Shown piece by piece: positions 33,646 through 44,109 of a stretch of 64,000 bases of DNA; within the stretch, counting starts at the first letter, position 1; every line of letters begins with the position of its first letter. Origin of the DNA: Thereva unica (taxonomy: Eukaryota > Arthropoda > Insecta > Diptera > Therevidae); the NCBI GenBank assembly GCA_949987705.1, contig OX465282.1, positions 99,126,070-99,190,069 of the forward strand, written 5' to 3'. A program made the position numbers and the translations under genes. Below the pieces are notes generated by a model that worked only from the letters and a program-made list of their open reading frames with translations, had not been told where the DNA came from and did no database searches.

Positions 33646-34373
33646 GAGGTATATGATGGCCGTAGAGTTTTTAACTATTTTCAACGGGAGCACATACGGG
33701 CCCAGGACGGCCAAACTTGTCCAAAAGAATTAAAAGGGCGAGTACTGAGCAGTACACACGGGCATATGACAGTAAATTTGGCCCAAAAAATGTTTCTGCA
33801 CCAATGTATTGCTGATGGTGGTTTGCGGGAACTTGATCATTTTTGTTATGTACAATCGGCCATAATCAAGGCTATCAATGCATAAGAAAACCAGGTTCGC
33901 TAGTCATGGGTTTGTGAAGGCACCGCAAACTTCATTTTTGGTGTTGATTTATATTTTAGTGGGAAATTTTGTTATTTTAAGCGGATCAAGAAAAAATACC
34001 AATCGAAAAAATATAAAACCTTTAATTGCTGGGCATTGATAAAATGTGACTATTTTTCAAACACGGCAGGTGTTCGCCCGTTGTAAGGTCATCTTTTTTT
34101 ACTGGGGGAATTATTTTATTCTTAGGAAGTACATTTTTTTACTATCATTTTTAACTGTACACCCAACACTATTTCAGATAACATCATCTCCAGATTTTGA
34201 GAAACCTTTCATTGGAATTCGAACATTTCAAAATTTTTACCAGCACACCGCATTTTGTTGTATTTTTCGATTGTTTAGTTCTTGGCCATAAATCGTTTGG
34301 TCAAGTTTGTGTCGTGAGGCCTTATGTGTTCCCATTAAAAATGGTTAAAAATTCGACGGCCTTCATATCCCCC
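33646..34373. mobile_element. 728-bp MITE flanked by TTAA
   Basis: About 75 bp at each end pair as inverted repeats with substitutions. The left starts GAGGTATATGATGGCCGTAG and the right end, reversed, GGGGGATATGAAGGCCGTCG. TTAA lies immediately outside on both sides (33642-33645 and 34374-34377), the duplication of piggyBac-type elements. There is no transposase. The terminal bases do not begin CCC as canonical piggyBac does, so the superfamily call is tentative. Confidence 0.75.
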
Positions 34374-34504
34374 TTAAAAAGCAAAGCGGCCAGTGTTCGC
34401 CCTCCGTAAGCCCATTTTGTTACTCGGGTTGTTTCAGGGCAAAAAGGTCTTATTAATACGCTTTTATTAGCTTCACTTGTAACTATGTAATAAAATCTTG
34501 GAAG

Positions 34505-35040
34505 TTAAATTTGACCCACTTCCCGGTTTCCGATTAAGCTGAAATTTTGGATACATGTTAAGTGTGGATGACAATGCAATCTGACCATTTTAAAAAAAAT
34601 CAAGATGGCCGTTCCAAGATGGCGGCCGGATTTTGCAATTGTGCTCCCCGACCCCCGATATGGGTATCTAATGAAAGGGTATGACAAGTAGAATACAATT
34701 TACTATGTGGTGTCATTCAAAATTCAAAATAGCGACTAACACAAAATGGCGGACTATGGCTTTCTTTACAACCCACTCGTTATGGGTATCTAATGAATGG
34801 ATATGACAAGTAGAATACTATTATCTATGTGGAGTCACTCCAAATTCAAAATGGCGGCCGAAACAAAATGACGACGAACCCAAAATGTGGATCACCTTTT
34901 TCTTTACAACGCGCTTGGTATGGGTATCAAATAAAAGCTTATGAAGAGTGTAGTACAGTAAGCTGAGTGACATCATTTTAAATCTAATATGGGGGAATAC
35001 ATATAAAAATACCTGGTTGCCTGTAAAGTCCGTATACGGG
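34505..35040 (+). repeat. Dispersed CAAAATGGCGGCC-type repeat
   Basis: It starts GAAGTTAAATTTGACCCACT and is closely similar to 44255-44500. Internally it has the recurring block 'ATGGGTATCTAATGAA ... GACAAGTAGAATAC ... TCCAAATTCAAAATGGCGGC' two to three times at about 120-bp spacing (34660, 34785, 34910). It is non-coding. It leads directly into the ACGTGACAACGTCT motif at 35050, so it may be the body of the Helitron-like family. Confidence 0.75.
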
Positions 35041-35048
35041 CGAAGTTT

Positions 35049-35066
35049 TTACGTGACAACGTCTTG
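35049..35066 (-). repeat. Inverted Helitron-like terminal motif
   Basis: TTTTTACGTGACAACGTCTT is the complement of the motif at 11393 and 27908. Here it abuts the heptamer satellite, and an uninverted relative follows at 35260-35284, so the satellite is bracketed by the motif in opposite orientations. Confidence 0.5.
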
Positions 35067-35183
35067 AGACTTGAGAGTTGAGAGTTGAGACTTGAGACTT
35101 GAGACTTGGGACTTGAGACTTGAGAGTTGAGAGTTGAGAGCTGAGAGTTGAGAGTTGAGACTTAAGACTTGAGACTTGAGACT
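35063..35183. repeat. Heptanucleotide satellite ACTTGAG/AGTTGAG
   Basis: About 17 tandem 7-bp units, alternating ACTTGAG and AGTTGAG with a few variants (ACTTGGG, AGCTGAG, ACTTAAG). Confidence 0.95.
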
Positions 35184-35259
35184 CGAACAGAGCGATGAGT
35201 CATAAGGTAACGGAGAATTTGCTGATAACTTTTTTGCGAATGACTCCCAGGGTATACCG

Positions 35260-35284
35260 ATTTATAAGACGTTGCAACGTCAAT
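35260..35284 (+). repeat. Helitron-like terminal motif
   Basis: ACCGATTTATAAGACGTTGC matches the copy at 27903-27922 in sequence and in the preceding GCGAATGACT context. Confidence 0.5.
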
Positions 35285-35289
35285 AGACT

Positions 35290-36210
35290 AAAAAGTAGAA
35301 AATAAAAAAAATAGTTTAAAAAAAAACTAAAAAATACGCTTTTATTTTAAAATGAACTAAAAAGTAAAAAATAATTTTGAATGTAAAGTTTTTATTGCTT
35401 CAGCTAGTACAGTGAAACCTGGTTAAGTGGGCCCTGGATATGTGAGAAACCTCTGCTACTGATAATTACAACGAGGTCCCGACACTTTCGCATCGAAATA
35501 CCTCTGTTACTGGGATTTTCAAACCTCTTTAATTGAGATTTGATTTCTTAGATTTTTTCGATTTTTACCTCTATAATTGGGACTTTGTAACTAAATAGCC
35601 TCTATAAGTAAGACAATTTATCTGGTTTGGAGATGTTACGACACTTTTGTTTAGAAACATTCGAATTTCTTCCGCGCCTACTTTGTTTTTCAGTTTATCT
35701 AAGGTTTTGTACGATAAACAAACAAACATATGTACATATGTACTACATAATAACAACATAAAATATGCATTTTTCATTAACATTTTACATCTACAAATTA
35801 AAAACGGTACATGTTAGCGGGACCCTCTATAAATAAGACAACTGTCATTTTAAACCTGCCTATTTGGGAAACTGGGTAAATGAAAAGCCTCTATAAGTGA
35901 TAAAAAATCCTAGGTCCCTTGAGATCCCACTTAACCAGGTTTCACTGTATATGGAAACAACCTACCTTTCAAAATGTAAAAAAGCGGGGGGCGAAAAGTT
36001 CCGATGTTAATAAAATATGTGGCATATATAGTATATGAATATAGGTAAAGAGCCCCACGCTTTTTTACATTTTGAAAGGTAGGTTGTTTCCATATACCAA
36101 CTGAAGCAATAAAAACTTTACATTCAAAATTATTTTTTACTTTTTAGTTCATTTTAAAATAAAAGCGTATTTTTTAGTTTTTTTAAACTATTTTTTTTAT
36201 TTTTTTTATT
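35290..36210. repeat. Long palindrome built on a GAACTAAAAAGTAAAAAATA repeat
   Basis: The left arm (35290-35408 continuing at 35950-35992) and right arm (36058-36210) are near-perfect reverse complements over about 150 bp. Shared words include ACGCTTTTATTTTAAAATGA and GGAAACAACCTACCTTTC. The left arm is split by the MITE at 35410-35947. A single-arm relative lies at 54655-54795 and a related palindrome at 45057-46030. Confidence 0.85.
35410..35947. mobile_element. pogo/Tc1-type MITE, 538 bp, TA duplication
   Basis: The ends CAGTGAAACCTGGTTAAGTG and the complement are flanked by TA (35408-35409 and 35948-35949). Subterminal words CCTCTATAAGT and CCTCTATAATTGGG recur several times, like the repeated ends of pogo/Tigger elements. 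It is non-coding. Confidence 0.88.
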
Positions 36211-36679
36211 CTTTTTGTTTTGTTTAATTCGGGTGAGTGTAATCAAGTGTTCCCTTGTAAATAGGATGAAAATTGAATAACGGGATTTCCAATCATTCTC
36301 ATTTCCAGCCTTTTTGCTTGGTAATTACGAACTATATAAAAAGAGGTAAGAAATGTTATGGAAATGGTTGCCGGGAAGTTTTACCATTGCAGCATGATTC
36401 AGATCAAAATTTCAATTGAGGAGGGTAATCAAGGGACCGCCAGTGTAGTTTAAACTTCATCCCTGTAGACAAAATGCGTGGTGTAAAATATTGTTGAAGG
36501 CCAAAATATCTTCTGTTAGCAAAGTTTTATTTAATTCTGATTTCCGTTGTCTCGCTACTATCAGCTTACCATACTGTTTCAAGATACGTAAATTGTTAAA
36601 CGGTTTCTATATTATATACACCTATTGTAATGTTTTGTCTTTAGGTATCTTTTTAAGTACAAATATACTTAGTTTTTGC

Positions 36680-37016
36680 TTTGTTGACGAGTAATCCCAT
36701 TCTTTTCGCAGCTGTTTCCAGTTTGATGAAGGTATCAAACTCGCAAGACCTACGTATTAGATCGACTTCATCAGCGTAAGTCATTGTCTGTGTTGACTTG
36801 TTGATCCGGTCGTTTATACCCAGCATCTCTTACCACTTTCTCCAATAATATATTAAAAGGGAGGCACGACAAAATGCGACTCCAACGCAAATCAACCTCC
36901 TCTAAACATACTCTAAAATACGGAACAACACCACTCATACATTCAATAACACAAATGAAGCTCGTTCCGTTCCATGTTAGCCTATCCTCTCTCATAGGAC
37001 AGTTACCAGTGGCCAC
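36680..37016 (-). pseudogene. LINE reverse transcriptase fragment
   Basis: The - strand reads LSCLPFNILLEKVVRDAGYK. This corresponds to the RT stretch after the RQGD motif (normally GLSCxLFNLALExxVR). It continues in another frame as TYADEVDLIRRS, the catalytic YADD box with the second Asp changed to Glu, then a FIKLETAAKRMGLLVN helix. One frameshift and the altered YADD show it is dead. It is bounded by unrelated DNA and is not the same copy as 40457-40960, which lies on the wrong side. Confidence 0.7.
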
Positions 37017-37019
37017 CGC

Positions 37020-37509
37020 TAGGAGGTTATGATCGCAGTTCCATTAGTCCGAAATAGTTGCGACACGTGCATGTTATGCTTCATGTTATTCCACCTTTTC
37101 CGCTGAAAACTAACCACACTGGATTACCATGCTCTTTTAAACGACTTCTGCAAATAGTGCACTTATGGAATAATGGAATAACACACCTACGTTCGTTTAC
37201 AAAAAATGCCCATCAACTATAGTGATTAAGAAAAAAAATAAATAAAAGCAAATTGTCTAGTTTATTTTTTAATAAGTTTTTGTTATATATCAATACTAGT
37301 CGGCTCGATTTTCTAATACAATTCCGGAATGTATAATTTCTTAACAATACTTTTCTTGGCATGACAACTTTATTAGACATTTTAAATTAAACACAATAGA
37401 AAATTCTAAAATTAGCCTTCGCATTCCGTTGAAAACTAGATGCTGGTTCTGTAATCTTTTGCGTTCAATTGTATAATAACTAATCCATATCAACTCTTAA
37501 ATATTTTAG
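37020..37509 (+). other. Likely intron preceding the host exon
   Basis: AT-rich DNA ending in TCTTAAATATTTTAG directly before the exon at 37510. The AG at 37508-37509 is a good acceptor and the in-frame TAG it contains stops the frame there. The upstream exons of the gene were not found in this window. Confidence 0.5.
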
Positions 37510-37944
37510 GAAGCTAAGGTAAATGGCGAAGACATAAAACCACAAGACCAACAACAAAACTCAATCAATCAACCAAGATCAGCGCTAAATAAATTTCAAG
37601 ATCAAATGAAGCCGCAATTTGGTAAAATGGGACCATCGAATGCTGATGAATTTGGATTTTTTGGCACAGTTGTAAGCAATCACTTAAGGCAATTGCCTAT
37701 CGAAAGGGCGCTCAAATGCCAAAATAAAATAATGGAAGTATTAACACAAGAGAGGATCGAATTTGAACAGGAAAAAAGAATGTTGCAGGCTCAATTTCAG
37801 CAACAGCAGCAGCACCAGCCACAACAACAGCAATTTCAACAACAACAGCCACAGCAGCAGTTGAAGCAACAATTCCAGCAGCAACAGCAACCAATTACTC
37901 AATCTGAATGTAAACCAATGACGCAAAACTCGATAACATCATAA
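37510..37944 (+). CDS. Last exon of a BESS-motif nuclear protein
   Basis: The frame opens exactly at the acceptor AG (37508-37509) and reads 144 residues to TAA. Residues about 45-82 form a BESS motif: an acidic start, then EFGFFGTVVSNHLRQLP, then a helix NKIMEVLTQERIEFEQEKR. This protein-interaction motif sits at the C-terminus of MADF-domain regulators such as the Adf1 group in insects. It is followed by a glutamine-rich tail of some 60 residues with scattered His and Pro, then a short polar end. The MADF domain would be on upstream exons not seen here. No stop or frameshift is visible and codon texture differs from the transposons. The internal Met at 37606 is not taken as the start. Confidence 0.75.
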   Translation, partial: EAKVNGEDIKPQDQQQNSINQPRSALNKFQDQMKPQFGKMGPSNADEFGFFGTVVSNHLRQLPIERALKCQNKIMEVLTQERIEFEQEKRMLQAQFQQQQQHQPQQQQFQQQQPQQQLKQQFQQQQQPITQSECKPMTQNSITS

Positions 37945-38600
37945 AAAAATTATCTTTTATCCTTAAATAAATTTGCTATATTAAAAAATCACATGGACAA
38001 CCTGAACAAAACTTTTTCTTATATTTATGGCAATAATAAATAATACTAGTATCACCAGAGGAACAAAAACAAAATTAAAATATCTTTTAATGCACATTTA
38101 AAAATATGTAAATACGCTTTGAAAAAACAAAAATTGTGATAAAAATTAAAATTAAAAAAAAATCAAAACAAACAAACAATCCTTGCAAAGCAATCAAAGA
38201 AACGAAAAATACAAAGTCAATACTCAAATGATAAATCAAAGAAAGAAAAACAGAAATATATATTTAGGAATTAATTAAAGTAATCATTAAATTCACATTA
38301 ATTATACGTGTTCAGAGTTATTTATGAATGTGTTAAAATCAAAAATTGTTCAATTAAAAAATTTAAATAGTGTTGATGTAATTTTTATCTCTTTTTGAGA
38401 GACTTATATATTTATAGATTTTATCATATTATAGTGTATCGTAGTTTGGAAAGTAATTTTTTTGAGATATAATTCAAATAATATTAAATTGATTAACGAA
38501 GAGCAAATATTTAAAAATGTAATAACATATTTGATTTCTGAAACGGCTTCATTACAGTACAATTATTTTATTATGATAATAAAATTCATTAATTTTATAT
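37945..38600 (+). other. Probable 3'UTR of the BESS gene
   Basis: AT-rich, repeat-free DNA directly after the stop codon, with an AATAAA at 37967 and further AATAAA-like words (for example near 38035). It ends where a Helitron terminus begins at 38605. The poly(A) site actually used is not decidable from sequence. Confidence 0.5.
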
Positions 38601-38604
38601 GTAA

Positions 38605-38960
38605 CTAGCTGGAACCCTGTGCGCCTCGGTGCGCCCATCGCACAGTAGGACAAATTGGCCAAAAAGCCGGCCAAAACATCAAAAAGTTAAGTAATCTTCG
38701 TGAAATTGCATACTCGGTGGTTCTCAAGATCGCTGATTACGCATTTGACATTATTTTTTCAAAAAACAAGATGGCGGATCCAATATGGCGGGCAAATACA
38801 TGAAAAATTGCATATTCGGGGATGAAATTCTGTACCCGGGGGTTTTCGAGGTCGCTGATTACGAATTTGACATTATTTTTTCGAAAAACAAAATGGCGGA
38901 TCCAATATGGCGGACAGCCAATATGGCGGACATCGTATTAAAAAAATTTCAGAAGCATAA
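38605..38960 (-). mobile_element. Helitron-type 3' terminus and subterminal repeats
   Basis: On the - strand a stem-loop (GTGCG paired with CGCAC, 38619-38643) is followed after ten bases by CTAG at 38605-38608 and T, the same layout as at 23135-23166 with related sequence (GGNACCC, GTGCGCCT). Inside, two copies of a block 'GAGGTCGCTGATTACG ... AATTTGACATTATTTTTTC ... ATGGCGGATCCAATATGGCG' lie at about 38725-38790 and 38845-38915. Confidence 0.65.
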
Positions 38961-39054
38961 AAATAGTATCGTACACAAGGAATAGGTACAAATAAATACA
39001 AAATAAGAATTCACTTTATACTTTACATTTTTATTTTTGACACATAGGCTCTAT

Positions 39055-39401
39055 CTATTCGGTATCGCTATCACATAAATCGATGTCGGTATCTAAAGTA
39101 GACACATCAGTTTCATCTTCAGTGTCACTGTCATCGGGTACAGCTAAATCTTTAGCATCAGACGACATTGGTTTTCTTTTAGTTTTTGAAAGTTTTCTTG
39201 CGCTTGAAATGTAAGGATCAGAACTAATTAAAAGGCGGCTAAATACATCTCTCATTTTCAAAGAACGGCTGCTTTTGCGCGAAAAGTCCTGACGAAATTT
39301 TTTATTATATTTATTGCAATTTTCCTGGGCTTCTTCAGACATCTGACCGATCGAAGATCGAAGATCTCTTTTCGTGTTAATTGAAGTACTCTTTGGGTTC
39401 C
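39055..39401 (-). CDS. Terminal exon of an unrecognised transposon-like protein
   Basis: On the - strand an acceptor (TATGTGTTCAG) precedes NPKSTSINTKRDLRSSIGQM at 39401. The frame continues 116 residues to a TAG at 39055. It is polar and basic in the first half (FRQDFSRKSSRSLK, then VFSRLLISSDPYIS) and strongly acidic at the end (DDSDTEDETDVSTLDTDIDL). I recall similar C-termini only from unannotated insect repeat proteins and do not assign a function. The exon lies between inverted copies of the GAGGTCGCTGAT repeat (38.7-38.9 and 39.54-39.68 kb), so it probably belongs to that mobile element. No upstream exon was identified. Confidence 0.4.
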
Positions 39402-39534
39402 TGAACACATAAAAAAAAGTTAAATTTAGTCGCTTCGACTAAAATTTAACAACAAAGAAAAGCATTAAAACGCAGGAAAAACCGATACTCGATATGCCCC
39501 GGCAAATACAAGAAAATTTAAAAAATAATATTTA

Positions 39535-39690
39535 ATTCGTGATCAGCGACCTCGAAAACCCACGAGTACCTACCGAATATCATCCGCGAATATGCTTTTT
39601 TCCATGTGGTCGCCCGCCATATTGGATCCGCCATTTTGTTTTTATAATGTCAAATTCGTAATCAGCGACCTCGAAAACCCCCTGTTATAT
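39535..39690. repeat. Inverted copy of the GAGGTCGCTGAT repeat
   Basis: TGATCAGCGACCTCGAAAAC and, 120 bp later, TAATCAGCGACCTCGAAAAC are inverted versions of the blocks at 38725-38915, with CCATATTGGATCCGCCATTT between them. Together the two sets bracket the exon at 39055-39401. Confidence 0.85.
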
Positions 39691-39699
39691 AGTTTCCAA

Positions 39700-40450
39700 G
39701 AGATTCCTTGCATTTCGGAACTTTTTGTCGGTTTCATTACCCCCTGCTGTGCAACGATTTTTTCGCGATTTCAGAAAAAAAATTGTATCTCCACATTCGC
39801 ACAAATTCGCACTTTAATTTACTTCTTGTTTTTTTTATTTAGACTATGACAAGTGAAAACAATTTTTTTTAGAAAACGAGCGAGGACGACTAATAAACTT
39901 TAAGTTATTGAAAAATTAGTTTTTCTCTGCGTTTTGCATAAAAGTTCATTTATTTAAATTCATATCAATAATTCTGCAATGAATACTTCACGATTATACG
40001 TATTCGATTTAATTCCACTCACCTTCACGAACAGAATCCATTTTTAAACTTCTTAAAAGCACTAAATAGTTATTTTCAATGCACAATATGTATTAGAAAC
40101 TTCGATAGCTGCGTCTCGTGTAACGGCCACTTTCGAACTGATCCTACAAAGGGAGAAAACGTACCTGTACCCCGAGGACAAATGTTCTGTGACCCTCGGG
40201 GCCCCTACTGAAAATTCCGCAAAGAGAAAGTCCCGAAATAGAATCTTCAGTTTAGGGGTTTTGGCCAGCTTTTTGGCGTTTTGTCCCACTGTGGGGCGTC
40301 TTTGCAATCACTGTGACCTATATGATCTATTGTGCCGACCCCTATCATTAAAAACTTCGACGTTAAGGCTTTTGGTATAGACTAAATCTCTTTTTCCCTG
40401 TAGCTTCTTAATCACACAGCATTCGGGAGATGCTCCGCAGGACCGAACGC
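39700..40450. other. No gene recognised
   Basis: Mixed DNA with an internal GC-richer part (40120-40330, including CCCCGAGGAC and CCACTGTGGGGCG). Open frames on both strands here show no motif I recognise. Confidence 0.35.
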
Positions 40451-40456
40451 TACAAT

Positions 40457-40960
40457 TAACTACTAGACCTCATCATCATCAGGAGCTTCACAGCATATGG
40501 TTGGCCTTGGCTTCCTAAAGCATTCGCCTCCATGATTCTGGATTCCTGGCTTGACTTTCCAGTTTCTTATATCCAACTATCTCAAGCCATCCTAGACGTC
40601 ATCTATAAATCTTTTCTTAGGACAACATGACCAATCCATCGTAGTCTGTTTATTTTGATCACTTTAACAACGTTTGGAGTCTTACTGATTTCATAAAACT
40701 CTGATTGTATGTATCATCCCCTCTAAAAGCCATCAACCTGTTTTCCTTTGTAGATCGATCGAAAGATTTTCCTTTCGAATCTTCCTACCGTCTGCGTTTT
40801 TCAATGCCCATACTTCCGAACCATATAGTAGGACAGGCCTTATTAGTGTTGTGTAAAATGCCAATTTTGTCTTCCTTGAAATATTTCTGGACGTCCGGTG
40901 CTTGCATAGACCAAAGTAACATTTTAGGGTGTATTTTAACGCCCTAAGTTTGCCCATAAT
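40457..40960 (-). pseudogene. LINE RT thumb and C-terminal tail
   Basis: The - strand reads TKLAFYTTLIRPVLLYGSEV followed by WAL, the classic LINE thumb motif (YKTLIRPVLLYGSExW). After several breaks it continues as NRLRWIGHVV and finally WKVKAQ-like residues and SWRRMLxEAKAN, the standard end of RTE/CR1-like ORF2 proteins. At least three frameshifts or stops lie between. It is related in type to the LINE at 57.4-58.8 kb but too diverged to be the same family copy. A 3'-end fragment only. Confidence 0.72.
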
Positions 40961-41807
40961 TTGGTTAACCGCATAACTTTTTAATTAACTTATTGTGAAT
41001 AAAATAGGCACGTTTTTTATATTTCCTTCAATATCTCCGTTCCTGCTAACTTTTAGTATAACATACGAATTGGGAAAGCTTTTTCCCATTCTCTAAAAAA
41101 TAAGCCCTGTTAGAAGTCTCTAGCTAGATGCAAGTGTGATCTTGCAAAGAGCTTCCAAAACTTTCAAATCCCATTCCTTTCACTGTTTGTTCACTCTTGC
41201 TCTGATTGCTGCCTTATTCATGAAAATATCTGACAGGGTTACAAAAATACAAATGCATGTTGGAAGTCGTCCGTTTTGTGGAAACACGTCGAAACACTCA
41301 AATTAAGTATGAACATGCATGTTGAATTGCAGAACGTCTAATCTAGAGAAGTATTTTCAAAACAATTGCTGGACATTGGCAATGGAGAATTCCCCGTTGA
41401 CATTATAACTGGCTGCATAATTATCTCCGTCGGTTATTACCAGTTCCTATGTAATTAAAACTGTAGAATTGTACGTTCTGTAAAAAAAAACACAGTTGAT
41501 TGTAATCGAATGTCAGACGCATGAAAAGTTGAAAGTTGGGAGACTTCACGAGTTGCATGTGACGCATCTACGCCTTTCTTCCGTCATTTGGCCTGTTACC
41601 ATTTAAAAGCATATACTCCAACTCAATTGTCAACGCAACGCATGAAGCCGTTACACAGTCCATCCAAGCAAAGGCGAGTGTTTCTGTTTGCATTTGCTAT
41701 TAGTGAACGTGGTCCAACATCAATCCAACATCTAATGGTGAATTATGTCGCACATATGTATGTATAGAGGAGCCTGCAAACGTTTGGGACTGCTACAATA
41801 TGACACT

Positions 41808-42145
41808 CATTGAGGCAAATTACACGGCATAACATTTCTTCCATCAACACTTCCAATAATTCCAATAAACCGGTTTTATAGGCAAGGGGTCGCGGGGAAG
41901 TTTGTTACTTGTGCATCCCAAAAAATTCTGGACTGCACAGAGCAACACACTAACACAATCATAATTTCATTCTCGGGGTCTACGAAAATGACTTAGCTTA
42001 ACTGACAGTTTGTACACAGCTACATAGACAATAGAATTGTTACACGAAAAAATGCAGAACAGTCAGTTTATCGTGTAATTCGTATAACACGCACAAACCG
42101 GTTTGTTACAGCAGAAAGTGTTATGCCGTGTAACTCGCCTCATTG
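41808..42145. mobile_element. 338-bp inverted-repeat element
   Basis: CATTGAGGCAAATTACACGG onward (41808-41843) pairs with its inverted relative ending at 42145 (reverse CAATGAGGCGAGTTACACGG). No clean target duplication could be defined, so the superfamily is open. Non-coding MITE-like element. Confidence 0.65.
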
Positions 42146-42149
42146 GGAT

Positions 42150-44100
42150 TACACCATCCGAGATGCTGTGATTTCGTCAAATGCTTTTTACTTTGTTTCC
42201 ACACTTCCAATAGCTTTCCACAAATTTCCAAAACGATCACAACCAAATTTATTGAAATATGGACGGGACTAGGTCTTTCGGGTCGTCAGCCAAAGTCTTT
42301 CATCTTCATACAAAATTTTCCCCCCGTTAGTTGTGTGCGTGCATATATGAACATCAATGCTGAGCAAAAATCAACGCATACTTCGTGAATTCAGCGAGAC
42401 AAAGCCAGATTCTCTCTTTACGATAAAGTATGCAGAACAGAAAAGGAAAGAAAATTGAATCAGCTATTTTCTTTCATAAATCAAAACAAACGAGCAAATA
42501 TGCACCAATACATTAAGTTTATTCCCATATAAATTCATAAAAGTTTAGCTGTTTAGTTGTATGCAAACGCGTATAAAAATGTTGCATTCTCTTTCTGATA
42601 GCCAGACATCGTCATTTGAAGAACTTTTGCATATAGCTGTTCGCCTTCCACTCATTAACTATATGAAGATGAAAGACTTGTTAATTTCTAGACTATGGGG
42701 TCAGCTAGTGTATAAATAAAGTTGCGATTCTGCTACACTGCTATTCTTTGAGCTACACTGTGAAACAGTTTTCAATGTAGTTAGTTGGAGTGTTTAAACT
42801 CTGTAAAATGATACCACAAAATAAGTGCTTGCCGGTTAATTATATGAATTTCTGATGATAGTTATTTTATGGTATTCGACAGGTAGTTGGATACTCAGTG
42901 ACAAAATACAGTAGATAGAACAAAATCAAACTAAATTATTCGGAATGAAGATTGTAGTCCTACTTATACATTTACGCGATTAAAGCTATACTCTATATTA
43001 GTTAAACAGAACGTTATCTGTAGCGACTCACTAATATTTAAAACTACTATTGTTCTAGCCAACATGAAAAAACAAAATGAGTGGAAATACCACTTAACTT
43101 CTTCCATTTTAAAAATCAAACTATCGATACAAACTCAGCTCACAATTACTTCGGACCATTATATAATATAATATTTAAAATCCTAAAACACTATTTTACT
43201 TGAATGAATATTAACATTTCACATAAATTATAAGTAATATAAAAATAAAAACTAGCGACAGTAACAAAAAATGCCGAAAATGAAGTGATCTTAAAATACA
43301 TATGTTTCTAATTCTTGTTACTATATACAATATGAAAAGAGAAATTACTATTACATAAAAAATATAAACTAAAAAAAGAAAAAAAGTTTTACTAAAAATT
43401 TCATTGACATTTCACTTTAAAAGAAAAAAGTTAAAAATCTATTTCAAAATCTAAATGTGATTAGATAGTAAATATTTTAATTTTAAAATGAAATCCTTAT
43501 GAGAAAAATGTGAAATTTTAAATTTAAAAAGAATATATACATACATATATCTACCAATGAAAAGTAGTTGTTTTTATTTTCTAATTATGTACACTTTGAT
43601 TTTACGTACCACATGAATAGAAAAGTGTGCGATTTGACACAGAGGTGGCATCCATGATAGAATGATTCACATTACACACAACTTAAAATTAGCGTAAATA
43701 TTTCGGTCCGGCAACGGAAGTGTCTCCCGGAACGAATTTTGAAGCACCAAGGGAAATGGCACCGACTACCTTATCTCTCCATTTTGCTAAACTTGTTTTA
43801 TAAGCTCAACTAGAGTTTGGCCTTTTCTATTTTTCTCCTCCAGTCCTAGCGTAATTTTTATGATAGGGTGATGAAAGGCGGAAAAAAGGTTGCCCAAGGC
43901 GGTCAATTATATATAAAAAGATTATCCAAGTCCCTCTTTTACAAATTGGGTCTGTTATTCTTCTTAAGATTTCCTTTCAATGGAGTTTTCGCGGATTTTC
44001 TTTGCCCTCATCCTTTAAGGCGTTATACAGGTTAGAAAATTCGATTTTTTTAAAAAAGAGAAACAACTTTTTTAAATTCTTTTATTTAACTTCAATCCCT
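42150..44100. other. AT-rich region, no gene recognised
   Basis: From 42880 to 43620 the DNA is strongly AT-rich and repeat-free to the eye. The word CACAGAGGTGGCATCCATGA at 43639 resembles a hAT end, but no partner end or duplication was found. Nothing codes convincingly. Confidence 0.4.
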
Positions 44101-44109
44101 ACTGATCAA

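Noticed and set aside
37712..37926. Leu- and Val-rich frames antisense to the BESS exon
   Set aside because: They are mirror images of the CAG/CAA glutamine tract.
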